From positions 1-38,162 of the forward strand of contig JAAVYM010000004.1 of the NCBI GenBank assembly GCA_022791135.1: DNA of 38,162 nt, given 5' to 3'. Origin of the DNA: Oscillibacter sp. (GTDB lineage: Bacteria; Bacillota; Clostridia; Oscillospirales; Oscillospiraceae). The notes under the pieces were generated by a model that was not told the origin of the DNA, made no database searches, and was given only the letters and a program-made list of their open reading frames with translations. Shown in pieces: positions 14,894 through 22,387 of the stretch; positions within the stretch are counted from its first letter, which is position 1, and every line of letters begins with the position of its first letter. The translations under genes and the position numbers were made by a program.

Positions 14894-14991
14894 CTGTGGA
14901 TTCCTCCATATTTTCATAGTAGAATAGCGAATTGACCGACCGCGTCCGTTTTTCCTGGAAAGACTTCCCACGAGACGGCCACTGTTTTGCT

Positions 14992-15020
14992 ATTATACTC
15001 TATTATTTACCCGAATTCAA
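14992..15020 (-). promoter_or_regulatory. Strong SigA-type promoter of the DUF1858-trmK operon
   Basis: On the minus strand TTGAAT (15020-15015), 17 bases and TATAAT (14997-14992), about 100 bases before the DUF1858 start. It lies at the right end of the IS200/IS605 remnant and overlaps the last bases of the tnpA frame, so the insertion may have supplied or moved it. Confidence 0.7.
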
Positions 15021-15498
15021 TAGAAAATCCGACAAAAGTCAAAACCGCCCTTGAAAGAGGCGGCTTGAAATAGCTCTCAAAGGGCATAGTACGGTGAGCA
15101 CCTCGAAGACGATGGTCTTCACTATGTTCAGGCCATTGTGGATTGATTACCTTGCGTTCCACTTTGCTTACGAAACACCCTGTTGCCCAGAAATGCCGGC
15201 TACTATATTTACATTTTAAATTTGCGTGCTGCTCGAAGCTTGTCATCGCACTTTTCCATCCAGATATCCCATTAAAGCAGGATACAGAATATTGGGGTAG
15301 TATCGATAGCATCAGATGAATGTGGCTTGACATCACTTTTCTCTCCAAAATCGCCACATCTTTCCATTTGCAGAAATTCCAGATAATATCCCAAATATCT
15401 TCCCGCATCCCCCAATAGCCTATCTTCCTTCGATATTTTTGTGTGAATACCATATGATACTTGCACACTCATTGGCTGTGTGTTAAACTGTTTGCCAT
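15007..15498 (-). pseudogene. tnpA: IS200/IS605 TnpA transposase, inactivated
   Basis: Reading from the ATG at 15498 gives MANSLTHSQ, an in-frame TGA at codon 10 (where a Trp is usual), then VCKYHMVFTQKYRRKIGYWG, so the start is cut off by a nonsense change. The HUH histidine pair is present as SSHIHLM, and RHFWATGCFVS follows. The expected next part with the catalytic tyrosine helix (NEATI-x-KYI-type) is missing. The frame instead runs into KVERKVINPQWPEHSEDH and reads through the right-end hairpin, which suggests a deletion. A Y1 transposase without its tyrosine cannot cut DNA. Confidence 0.8.
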
Positions 15499-15600
15499 AG
15501 GGCTTCGGTTCAGAACTGTCTGGGCGTGAAGAGGTTGTATCTCTTAGACGAGCCTGAGCAGTGCTGTTGTCCTTTCGGCCACTGTAGTTGCTGAGGAAGA
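15007..15600 (-). mobile_element. Decayed IS200/IS605 family element
   Basis: The element consists of a broken tnpA and subterminal hairpins but no tnpB. The right-end hairpin is at about 15043-15066 (AACCGCC and GGCGGCTT arms). On the left a small hairpin AAGAG-GTTGTAT-CTCTT is at 15529-15545. Such elements transpose as single strands between hairpins and make no target duplication, so exact ends cannot be fixed here; the coordinates are estimates. It lies between the DUF1858 operon and the cut ORF before the SdpI-like gene. Confidence 0.7.
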
Positions 15601-15808
15601 TAGATCATCTGGTGAAGCGGGACTCCCAGTTCACTGTGGCGGCTTATTCCACAATTTTGATGACGTTTCCGGCGGCCGGATTTACCAACTGAGCGAACGG
15701 GACTGCCGGTTGGTACAGCATCGGGAGATAAAGACAGAGCATTACCAATTGACAGAGCGTTCCCTAGACGACTTGGAGCGAATGCTGCGGTATCTGCTGG
15801 AGGACTGA
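15593..15808 (+). pseudogene. 5'-cut small ORF upstream of SdpI-like gene
   Basis: An open frame without a clear start or ribosome site runs into this stretch from the IS side and ends with TGA at 15806. Its C-terminal part looks like a real protein: GGRIYQLSERDCRLVQHREI, then KTEHYQLTERSLDDLERMLRYLLED. The stop is three bases before the GTG of the next gene, and that gene's ribosome site GGAGGA lies inside this frame, as in a coupled operon. I infer that the IS200/IS605 insertion removed its 5' part and promoter. The family is not recognised. Confidence 0.4.
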
Positions 15809-15811
15809 GCG

Positions 15812-16198
15812 GTGGAGAAACTGTTTTTCTGGTGTTTCATGCTGGTGATGGCGCTGCTGATTCCCGGGTGTATGATCGGCTTTGGCAGAAGCTTCATGAA
15901 GAGTCCTCCCGGGGAGATCAACGGCGGCTATGGCTACCGTACCTCCCGTTCTATGCGGAACTGGGAAACCTGGACTTTTGCCCACGCTTACAGCGGGCGA
16001 TTCTGGTACCGGGCGGGCCAGATCACTCTGGTGGTTTCGCTTGTATGGATGCTTCTGCTGCTTGGTAAAGAAGTAGATGCGGTGGGAAATTCCGGTTTGA
16101 TTTTGACTGCGATACAAATGCTCCCCTTCCTGGCGGTGATTCCGGCCACGGAGCGGGCGCTGAAACGGGAATTTGATGATTATGGAAGAAAGAGGTAG
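15812..16198 (+). CDS. SdpI family membrane protein
   Basis: The 128-residue protein has an N-terminal membrane segment (about 4-24, LFFWCFMLVMALLIPGCMIG), a cytoplasmic stretch with GYGYRTSRSMRNWETWTFAH, and two further membrane segments (about 67-84 and 93-111). The GYRT-S-M-N-ETW-FAH pattern is the core of the SdpI/YhfL family (PF13630), whose best known member gives immunity to the SdpC toxin. Here no toxin genes are nearby, so immunity is not implied. It starts at GTG with GGAGGA seven bases upstream. The stop is four bases before glmM, suggesting one transcript. Confidence 0.75.
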   Translation: MEKLFFWCFMLVMALLIPGCMIGFGRSFMKSPPGEINGGYGYRTSRSMRNWETWTFAHAYSGRFWYRAGQITLVVSLVWMLLLLGKEVDAVGNSGLILTAIQMLPFLAVIPATERALKREFDDYGRKR

Positions 16199-16202
16199 TT
16201 TT

Positions 16203-17561
16203 ATGGGCAAGTTATTTGGAACGGACGGTATTCGCGGCATCGTGGGAGAGAACCTGACGGCAGACCTGGCCTATCGGGTGGGGCAGGCCGTGGGCACAGT
16301 GCTGATGGAGGAGAAAAGAGGAAAGCGCCCGACGGTAGTCCTGGGTAAGGACACCCGGATTTCCTCCGACCTGCTGGAGGCGGCGCTGATTGCGGGCCTC
16401 TGCTCAGTAGGCAGCGATGTGAAGCCCGTGGGAGACATTCCCACCCCGGCTGTTGCGTACTTGACCCGTCGGGAGAAGGCGGACGCGGGCATCGTGGTAT
16501 CTGCCTCTCACAATCCCTATGAGCACAATGGTATCAAGGTCTTCAACGGCCAGGGCTATAAGCTTTCCGACGAGCTGGAGTCGAGAGTAGAGGCGAAGAT
16601 CCTCTCCGGTGAGGCCATGCCTCTCAAGACCCGGGAAGAGCTGGGCCGCCGCCATCACGGTATGAAGCGTCTCCAGCAGGAGTATATTGACTTTGCCGCT
16701 TCCACAATTGAATCCGATCTTTCGGGCCTGCGCATCCTGGTGGACTGCGCCAACGGCGCTGCCAGCGCCACTGCACCGGAGCTGTTCGGTCGTTTTCAGG
16801 CCCACGCCGACTTTCTCCACCGGAGTCCCGATGGCGTTAACATCAACGCCGGCTGCGGCTCGACCCATTTGGAGGAGCTGTCGGCCCAGGTGGTAAAGGG
16901 GGGCTATGACATTGGCGTGGCCTTTGACGGCGACGCGGACCGCTGCCTTCTGGTGGACGAGGCCGGCGGCGTCATCGACGGGGATAAAGTCATAGCAGTC
17001 TGTGCGCTGGACATGAAGCGCCGGGGACAGCTCCGGGGAAACACCATCGTGGCCACGGTGATGAGCAACCTGGGGCTTCACGAGTTCTGCCGGAACCAGG
17101 GCATTGACCTGGTCTGTACGGCCGTGGGGGACCGGAACGTGCTGGAGGAGATGCTCCGCCAAGATTACCTCATTGGCGGCGAGCAGTCGGGGCACACTAT
17201 TTTTACCGCCCTGGAAACCACTGGCGACGGCCAAGTGACGGCCCTTCAGTTCCTCCAGGTTTTAGCGCAGTCTCGGAAAAAGGCATCAGAGCTGGCCTCG
17301 GTCTGCCTGTCCTATCCCCAGGTCCTCATCAATGTGGAGGTACCCCACAGCGGCAGCGCGAAAGAGAGGATCATGAACTCTCAGGAGCTTGCATCCGCCG
17401 TGAAAAAGGAAGAAGGCGCCCTTGCCGGTGAGGGGCGGGTGCTGGTCCGCGCATCGGGAACAGAGTCGCTGATCCGGGTCATGGTGGAGGCAAAAACTGC
17501 CGAGATCGCCCAAAATACGGCCGGCCATTTGGTTAGCTTCATAAAATCACTAAAATTTTAA
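16203..17561 (+). CDS. glmM: Phosphoglucosamine mutase GlmM
   Basis: The 452-residue enzyme converts glucosamine 6-phosphate to glucosamine 1-phosphate on the way to UDP-GlcNAc and peptidoglycan. Visible marks are KLFGTDGIRG at the N-terminus, the phosphoserine loop SASHNP with S102, the magnesium loop DGDADR (about 242-247), the sugar loop GEQSGH, and the phosphate loop RASGTESLIRVMVE near the C-terminus. The length is typical. The ATG at 16203 gives the family start MGKLFGTDG and has AGAGG upstream; an ATG 30 bases earlier overlaps the SdpI-like gene and is less likely. It sits behind the SdpI-like gene. Confidence 0.96.
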   Translation: MGKLFGTDGIRGIVGENLTADLAYRVGQAVGTVLMEEKRGKRPTVVLGKDTRISSDLLEAALIAGLCSVGSDVKPVGDIPTPAVAYLTRREKADAGIVVSASHNPYEHNGIKVFNGQGYKLSDELESRVEAKILSGEAMPLKTREELGRRHHGMKRLQQEYIDFAASTIESDLSGLRILVDCANGAASATAPELFGRFQAHADFLHRSPDGVNINAGCGSTHLEELSAQVVKGGYDIGVAFDGDADRCLLVDEAGGVIDGDKVIAVCALDMKRRGQLRGNTIVATVMSNLGLHEFCRNQGIDLVCTAVGDRNVLEEMLRQDYLIGGEQSGHTIFTALETTGDGQVTALQFLQVLAQSRKKASELASVCLSYPQVLINVEVPHSGSAKERIMNSQELASAVKKEEGALAGEGRVLVRASGTESLIRVMVEAKTAEIAQNTAGHLVSFIKSLKF

Positions 17562-17591
17562 AGGGAATTTCGGAATATTTTGATAAATTGC

Positions 17592-17621
17592 TTGACATTT
17601 TCCTTGACAGATGGGTATAAT
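17592..17621 (+). promoter_or_regulatory. Strong promoter immediately before sigH start codon
   Basis: TTGACA (17592-17597), 18 bases and TATAAT (17616-17621). The -10 ends only five bases before the ATG at 17627, so transcription should begin at or beside the start codon. A second TTGACA lies at 17604-17609. Confidence 0.75.
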
Positions 17622-17626
17622 ACAAC

Positions 17627-18268
17627 ATGCGCAGTACTTACGAAAACGATGTGTCGGAATTGGAGCGGCAGCCGGACGAGGCGCTGTGCCTTCTGGCCGT
17701 AGGGGGAAACCGCTTGGCGGAGGAAACCCTGGTCACCCGGTATAACCGCTTGGTTCGCACTTGTGCCCGCCCTTTCTTCTTGGCGGGCGGCGACAGCGAG
17801 GATTTGACCCAGGAGGGAATGGTCGGTTTGATTACAGCCGTCCGGGAATACGACGCCGGGAAAGAGGCATCCTTCCGTACCTTCGCAGAAATTTGCATCC
17901 GCAGCCGCTTGTACTCTGTGCTCCGCGCTTCGGCGCGGGATAAGCAGCAACCGCTCAATCAATCACTTTCTATTGACAATCCTTATTTTGACAGCAATCC
18001 CCTCACCTCTGGGACCAGTAATTTGGCGCAGCGTAATCCTGAAGATTTCCTGATCGACAGGGAACATACGGCAGCCCTCTTATCCGGTGTCCGGAAACAG
18101 TTGTCCGAATTTGAAGCAAAGGTTTTGGGGTTCTATTTGGACGGTCTTTCTTGCAGGGAAATTGCAAAAGCGGTGAATAAGCCTCCAAAATCTGTGGACA
18201 ACGCCGTGCAGCGCATTCGACGCAAGGTGGCGCGGCAATTACTTTCCGGCGATTTCAGCAAAAGCTGA
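17627..18268 (+). CDS. sigH: RNA polymerase sigma factor SigH
   Basis: The 213-residue protein matches the stationary-phase/early sporulation factor SigH (Spo0H): LLAVGGNRLAEETLVTRYNR, the region 2 motif GGDSEDLTQEGMVGLITAVR and FRTFAEICIRSRL, a middle linker, and a region 4 helix-turn-helix (EAKVLGFYLDGLSCREIAKA). SigH drives genes for entry into sporulation. The predicted transcript start coincides with the ATG, there is no ribosome site before it, and no later Met or Val start has one, so the mRNA may be leaderless. It is followed by a zinc-ribbon gene. Confidence 0.9.
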   Translation: MRSTYENDVSELERQPDEALCLLAVGGNRLAEETLVTRYNRLVRTCARPFFLAGGDSEDLTQEGMVGLITAVREYDAGKEASFRTFAEICIRSRLYSVLRASARDKQQPLNQSLSIDNPYFDSNPLTSGTSNLAQRNPEDFLIDREHTAALLSGVRKQLSEFEAKVLGFYLDGLSCREIAKAVNKPPKSVDNAVQRIRRKVARQLLSGDFSKS

Positions 18269-18306
18269 ACGCAATATAATTTTCTTTTCAAAGAGAGGGT
18301 AAAATC

Positions 18307-18588
18307 ATGTACGAAGACAAGACCTTAGTGTGCAAAGAGTGCGGTCAGGAGTTTGTGTTCACCGCCGGTGAGCAGGAGTTCTACGCCGAGCGCGGCTTCC
18401 AGAATGAGCCTCAGCGCTGCAAAGCCTGCCGTGACGCCCGCAAGAATGCTGCCCGTGGTCCCCGGGAGTATTTCACCGCTGTCTGCGCTGCCTGTGGCGG
18501 CGAGGCCCGTGTGCCCTTCGAACCCCGCTCTGACCGTCCGGTCTATTGCAGCGAGTGCTTCGCCAAGATGCGGGAGCAGCAGAGATAA
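18307..18588 (+). CDS. Zinc-ribbon domain protein
   Basis: The 93-residue protein has two cysteine clusters: CKECGQEFVFTAGEQEFYAE, then RCKACRDARK, and CAACGGEARVPFEP, then YCSECFAKM. The first (CxxC, FVFTAGEQEFYAERG, CxxC) is the probable zinc-binding domain found in small Clostridial and cyanobacterial proteins. The second is a zinc ribbon like those in nucleic-acid-binding proteins. It is basic at the ends and soluble, so nucleic acid binding is possible but not shown. GAGAGGG lies upstream of the ATG. It shares a transcript with sigH and ends at a strong terminator. Confidence 0.8.
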   Translation: MYEDKTLVCKECGQEFVFTAGEQEFYAERGFQNEPQRCKACRDARKNAARGPREYFTAVCAACGGEARVPFEPRSDRPVYCSECFAKMREQQR

Positions 18589-18624
18589 ATCGTTTTCGTT
18601 TTGTCTCTTGCGCATACGGATCGA

Positions 18625-18658
18625 AACAACCCCACGCTTCTGCGTGGGGTTGTTTTTT
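18625..18658 (+). terminator. Terminator after sigH and zinc-ribbon gene
   Basis: A perfect 13-bp stem, AACAACCCCACGC and GCGTGGGGTTGTT, with a TTCT loop, ends in a run of six T. Typical intrinsic terminator. Confidence 0.92.
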
Positions 18659-18764
18659 ACTTACCTTGGCGACGTTTACCAAAAGCGAAAGGAATAGCCG
18701 CCTGCTCTGCGGGTGAGATTAAGAAACTAAATAGAGCTGTACCTAATGATAAAATGATGGAAGC

Positions 18765-19108
18765 TCAGGCCATCAAAAACAAGAAAGATGATGAGGCCAG
18801 GAAATTCTCCCTGTGGGACTGGCTATGGAGGGACACGCCACCGTAACTGTTGATGAGTCGGGAGCCACTGGAGCAGTTTTTATCCAACTCGCCGATGTTG
18901 GTGTCCACATTATAGAGGCTCTCCGCCGGGAGGAAAAGCCATCCTTGGGATAGTGTTTCCAGGCGGAGTCAGGTACTCCCCTAGCACAAAGTAGGTAGCT
19001 CGAGTGGAAAAGTTAAAATTTCGAGTGTCTCCTTTGGGATCGAAACCGCAAACCACAGCGATACCCTCCAGCAGCGTGGATTTCCCCATCCCCCAGATGT
19101 TCCATAGC
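18765..19108 (-). pseudogene. Relic of an AAA/ABC-type ATPase
   Basis: Directly after the ruvB stop the minus strand encodes GMGKSTLLEGIAVVCGFDPK and DTRNFNFSTRATYFVLGEYL, a Walker A and its following segment. In another frame it continues with AESLYNVDTNIGELDKNCSS and SRLINSYGGVSLHSQSH, ending at 18765. This order matches the predicted ATPases of the GxGKSTLLEAIA...NFNFSTR...SYGGKSLHEQSHGE type. The Walker A glycine pattern has lost residues, there is at least one frameshift (about 18930), and the Walker B part and both ends are gone, so it is a dead fragment. Confidence 0.65.
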
Positions 19109-20179
19109 CTACGACTCGTCCAAACGTAGCTGCTCCATGGTGTCCTCCGAGGCCATACCACCGGGAATAGGCCGGTGCAAGTGCTGGTACGCCCGTTGGG
19201 TGACGCAGCGCCCCCGGGGAGTCCGGGTCAAAAAGCCCAGCTGCATCAAGTAGGGTTCATAAACATCCTCCAGGGTTACAGATTCCTCGCCAATGGTGGC
19301 CGCCAAGGTCTCCAGCCCCACCGGTCCGCCGTTATAATTGTCGATGATGGCCTCCATCATCCGCCGGTCTATGGGATCCAGACCCAAATAGTCGATTTCC
19401 AGAGCACAAAGGGCACGGTCCGCCACATCCTTCGTGATGACGCCATCCGCCCGGACCTGGGCAAAGTCACGGACCCGGCGAAGCATCCGGTTGGCGATCC
19501 GAGGCGTGCCTCGGGATCGCCGGGCAATCTCAAGCGCACCCTCGGAGACGATGTCCACATTCAAAATTCCGGAGGACCGAGTCACGATTTTCGCCAGCTC
19601 CTCCGGCGTGTAGAGTTCCAGGCGCAGCGTCACCCCGAAGCGGTCCCGCAGGGGGGCTGAGAGCTGGCCCGCCCGGGTTGTCGCGCCGATCAGCGTAAAT
19701 CTGGGAAGATCCAACCGGATGGAGTTGGCAGAGGGGCCTTTGCCCACAATGATGTCCAGCACATAATCCTCCATGGCGGGATACAGGATTTCCTCCACTG
19801 AACGGTTTAGCCGGTGGATCTCGTCTACAAAGAGGATGTCTCCCTCGTTTAAGTTGGTCAGCAACGCCGCCAGGTCCCCCGGCTTCTCAATGGCCGGCCC
19901 GGAGGTAATGCGAATGTTGACCCCCATCTCCTGGGCGATGATCCCCGCTAGAGTAGTCTTACCCAGGCCCGGCGGGCCATGGAGCAACACGTGATCCAGG
20001 GATTCTGCCCGTTTTCGGGCGGCCTCAATGAAGATCGAAAGGTTTTCCTTCGCCTTCTCCTGCCCGATGTACTCCCGCAAAGTCTTGGGGCGCAGAGATC
20101 CCTCTTGGGCATCCTCCTGAAGAAAAGTCTTCGCCACCAGCGGCTCCTCGTAAATATCGCTTCCAAAGTCAATGCTCAA
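19109..20179 (-). CDS. ruvB: Holliday junction DNA helicase RuvB
   Basis: The 356-residue protein has the RuvB order: [19 protein letters not shown], Walker [15 protein letters not shown] (about 64-77), [14 protein letters not shown] as Walker B, sensor GATTRAGQL, the arginine finger region APLRDRFGV, and the C-terminal winged helix ([29 protein letters not shown]). RuvB hexamers pull DNA through the RuvA-bound junction. It lies downstream of two small genes, with ruvA and ruvC further upstream on the same strand. A spacing of about 800 bases between ruvA and ruvB is unusual. Confidence 0.97.
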   Translation of the reverse strand: MSIDFGSDIYEEPLVAKTFLQEDAQEGSLRPKTLREYIGQEKAKENLSIFIEAARKRAESLDHVLLHGPPGLGKTTLAGIIAQEMGVNIRITSGPAIEKPGDLAALLTNLNEGDILFVDEIHRLNRSVEEILYPAMEDYVLDIIVGKGPSANSIRLDLPRFTLIGATTRAGQLSAPLRDRFGVTLRLELYTPEELAKIVTRSSGILNVDIVSEGALEIARRSRGTPRIANRMLRRVRDFAQVRADGVITKDVADRALCALEIDYLGLDPIDRRMMEAIIDNYNGGPVGLETLAATIGEESVTLEDVYEPYLMQLGFLTRTPRGRCVTQRAYQHLHRPIPGGMASEDTMEQLRLDES

Positions 20180-20206
20180 ACGCTCACATCCTTTTTCTGG
20201 GAAATC

Positions 20207-20422
20207 TCACTGCGTGATGATGGCGACAAGGATAGAAAGCACCGCCATACCAAGCAGGATGCCCATTGCCGCAAGCCAGCGCCGCGCTCCAGCCTGATAG
20301 CGCTCCTCCACCTCCGGTTCCAACCTTCCACGGCTGTTCAGAAGGCGGCAATATTTGCCGAAGCGGAACATCGCGAAAATGCTCCCCAAGAACCCGAAGG
20401 CGATCAGCCTGGATAAGATCAT
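20207..20422 (-). CDS. Small membrane protein of unknown function
   Basis: The 71-residue protein has two membrane segments (about 2-18, ILSRLIAFGFLGSIFAM, and 48-69, WLAAMGILLGMAVLSILVAI) with a charged loop between them (LLNSRGRLEPEVEERYQAGA). The ATG at 20422 has GAGGTGAG seven bases upstream; a GTG 12 bases earlier lies inside that site. It sits 27 bases before ruvB, so it probably shares its transcript. No family is recognised. Confidence 0.6.
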   Translation of the reverse strand: MILSRLIAFGFLGSIFAMFRFGKYCRLLNSRGRLEPEVEERYQAGARRWLAAMGILLGMAVLSILVAIITQ

Positions 20423-20456
20423 AATACTTCTCACCTCTTCAGCCTCTGTAAATCAG

Positions 20457-20789
20457 TCACAGCCGTCCTGCCAGTTCCCGGATCTGATTCAGGAAGAACT
20501 CCTCGCTCCAGGTGTTAATCTTGAAAAACGCCCCCTGGCTGCCCCCAGCGGTGACCGCGGAGAGAAAAAGGTCGTCCCCATGACCAATCAGCACCAACGT
20601 CAAGCTGAGCCGGTTTCCCCCGCTCACGCTGTAGCGCTCATAAACTCGGACCGCGCATCGGATGTCCCCTGAGGTGTAATCACTGCCGTCTTCATAGCTG
20701 GCGGTCGCGCTTCCCCTCAAGATACCATTGTGCAAGAGGCTTAGAACCGTGTGAAAGTTTCCGGTAAATCTGCGCTCGTACTTCGCCAT
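20457..20789 (-). CDS. DUF6054 family protein
   Basis: The 110-residue soluble protein (ERRFTGNFHTVLSLLHNGIL, SATASYEDGSDYTSGDIRCA, VRVYERYSVSGGNRLSLTLV, SAVTAGGSQGAFFKINTWSE, FLNQIRELAG) fits my memory of DUF6054, a short family in Firmicutes without known function. It starts with an ATG preceded by AAAGGAG. It is the first gene of the ruvB-side group. Its upstream region (20790-20986) carries a pair of inverted 10-bp sequences and no gene. Confidence 0.65.
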   Translation of the reverse strand: MAKYERRFTGNFHTVLSLLHNGILRGSATASYEDGSDYTSGDIRCAVRVYERYSVSGGNRLSLTLVLIGHGDDLFLSAVTAGGSQGAFFKINTWSEEFFLNQIRELAGRL

Positions 20790-20840
20790 AGATCGACTCC
20801 TTTCTATTTATGCGCCAGGGAGGTTCCGGCAGGAAAAAGC

Positions 20841-20951
20841 GCTGTAAAGTTTTCTAACTTTCCACCTGTTTTCGAAGACTCTTTGCCGTCTAGCTCAAAA
20901 TCAGCAGAAAAGGACCGAAGGAAATAACGAAAAGTATTTACACTTTACAGC
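20841..20951. repeat. Spaced inverted repeat upstream of the DUF6054 gene
   Basis: GCTGTAAAGT (20841-20850) and its complement ACTTTACAGC (20942-20951) face each other 91 bases apart in the gap before the DUF6054-ruvB genes. A further AAAGTT-TTCT-AACTTT repeat overlaps the first copy (20846-20861). They could be paired operator sites. Confidence 0.4.
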
Positions 20952-20986
20952 TGCTTTGATTCATGGAATATAGCCGCTGTCATAGG

Positions 20987-21592
20987 TCAAAGTCTTGCCA
21001 TTCGCTTCAAGCTCTGGCGGACCAGCTCCTCCAGGGGTAGATCCGTGTCCAGCCCCTTCAAAGCCATGGATACCTCCTGGCTGGAATAGCCCAAAACGGC
21101 CAGTGCCTGAGCTGCCTCGGCGGCCTTATTTTCGAACAGCGCTGGAGCAGGCACTCCTTTACCGCCGGAGAAATCCAGCCCGCCGGCGGCCTCCTTCGCC
21201 AGTTTGTCCTTTAGCTCCAAAATGATGCGCTGGGCAATCTTTTTCCCCACTCCTGGCGCTGCAGTCAGTGCCTTTTCGTCTCCGGTCACAACGGCCATGG
21301 CCAGGGTCTCTGGCGTGCCGGAGGACAAAATCGCCAGCGCTGCCTTTGGTCCCACGCCGGAGACGCTAATCAGCTGTTTGAAACTATTCAACTCGCTTTG
21401 GGTCGCAAACCCGTAAAGCTCAAAAAGATTCTCTGCGACGTTTAAATACGTGTAGAGTTTTTTCCGCTGCCCCTTTTTCAGTGCAGCCAGGGTATTGTTG
21501 GTGGTCTTGCAGGCATAGCCCACGCCTTCACAGTCGACTACCGCCAGATAAGGCAAGATCTCCGTCACAGTGCCGTCTAAATAGTAAAACAT
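20987..21592 (-). CDS. ruvA: Holliday junction DNA-binding protein RuvA
   Basis: The 201-residue protein has the N-terminal OB fold (MFYYLDGTVTEILPYLAVVD), the helix-hairpin-helix part with LISVSGVGPKAALAILSSGT and APGVGKKIAQRIILELKDKL, and a C-terminal UBA-like domain (AAQALAVLGYSSQEVSMAL) that contacts RuvB. It binds four-way junctions as a tetramer. It follows ruvC by 13 bases on the same strand. Confidence 0.96.
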   Translation of the reverse strand: MFYYLDGTVTEILPYLAVVDCEGVGYACKTTNNTLAALKKGQRKKLYTYLNVAENLFELYGFATQSELNSFKQLISVSGVGPKAALAILSSGTPETLAMAVVTGDEKALTAAPGVGKKIAQRIILELKDKLAKEAAGGLDFSGGKGVPAPALFENKAAEAAQALAVLGYSSQEVSMALKGLDTDLPLEELVRQSLKRMARL

Positions 21593-21605
21593 AGCGCCTC
21601 CATTT

Positions 21606-22115
21606 TCAAACCGTCTCTGTCACATTCCCTGCCTGCGGCAGCCGGGAGGTCATACTCCGGGCATGGCACAGGGCCAGAGCCAACGCATCGGCGGCGTCGT
21701 CGGGCCGGGGGACGGCTTTCAGCTTCAAAAGCCGCCGGGTCATGTCCATCACCTGCCGTTTTTCTGCCTTACCATAGCCGGTCACCGCCAGCTTGACCTG
21801 CGAGGGCGTGTACTCGAATAAGGGCACTCCACATTTCTCTGCTGCGTAGAGCAAAACGCCCCTGCCGTGGGCCACAGCGATGCCGGTGGTGATGTTGGTG
21901 TTGAAAAAAAGCTCCTCAATGGAGATCACGTCTGGTTTCAGCTGGCCGATCAGCTCCTCCATGTCGGTGCCGATCTGATAGAGTCTCCGGCTCAGCGGCA
22001 GGCCCGCCGGGGTCGTTATGGCCCCATAGGTTTCCATCCGCGCTTGTCCCCGCTCCGCCTCCACCAGGCCAAATCCAATGGTGGCAAAGCCGGGGTCGAT
22101 GCCCAGAATCCGCAT
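21606..22115 (-). CDS. ruvC: Crossover junction endodeoxyribonuclease RuvC
   Basis: The 169-residue enzyme cuts Holliday junctions. The acidic catalytic residues are seen as D7 (ILGIDPGFATIGFGL), E65 area (DVISIEELFFNTN), and the C-terminal pair in PRPDDAADALALALCH. A longer reading frame exists upstream (to 22247), but the ATG at 22115 has AAAGGGGAGG just before it and yields the family start MRILGIDPG. It is coupled with ruvA. Confidence 0.96.
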   Translation of the reverse strand: MRILGIDPGFATIGFGLVEAERGQARMETYGAITTPAGLPLSRRLYQIGTDMEELIGQLKPDVISIEELFFNTNITTGIAVAHGRGVLLYAAEKCGVPLFEYTPSQVKLAVTGYGKAEKRQVMDMTRRLLKLKAVPRPDDAADALALALCHARSMTSRLPQAGNVTETV

Positions 22116-22252
22116 AGTCCTCCCCTTTCGGCTTGCATTCACAGTCAGTATAGCAAATTCAGCCAGGAAGCGCAACAGAAAAATACATTCTCTTATCCAT
22201 TGCCGGCGGATATGCCCGGAGTCCGCCGGTACGCTCTGAATCCACACGGTAT

Positions 22253-22387
22253 TTACAGCGACTCACCGGCAATGACGGCACATTCCCCGTCCGACAATTC
22301 TCCGCACCCCAGCGGAAGGTCCAGGCCTGCGGCCTCCAGGTGCAAAAAGGCGCTGCCTCCCGGCAGCGCCTTTTCTATGTACATCAT
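22253..22387 (-). CDS. Possible 44-residue ORF overlapping xerD stop
   Basis: The ATG overlaps the xerD stop (ATGA) and opens a 44-codon frame whose end reads LGCGELSDGECAVIAGESL before TAA. The third codon positions are GC-rich, as in coding DNA here, and the overlap is typical of coupled genes. Against it, a strong terminator-like hairpin (22345-22374) lies within its first codons and no family is known. It may be a real small protein, a former gene end, or chance. The rest of the ruvC-xerD gap holds an 8-bp GC-rich hairpin (22203-22229) and nothing else. Confidence 0.3.
   Translation of the reverse strand: MMYIEKALPGGSAFLHLEAAGLDLPLGCGELSDGECAVIAGESL
22345..22374 (-). terminator. Terminator after xerD
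   Basis: A perfect 13-bp stem, AAAAGGCGCTGCC and GGCAGCGCCTTTT, has a 4-base loop. On the minus strand the right arm ends in TTTTT. It begins ten bases after the xerD stop. Confidence 0.8.
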
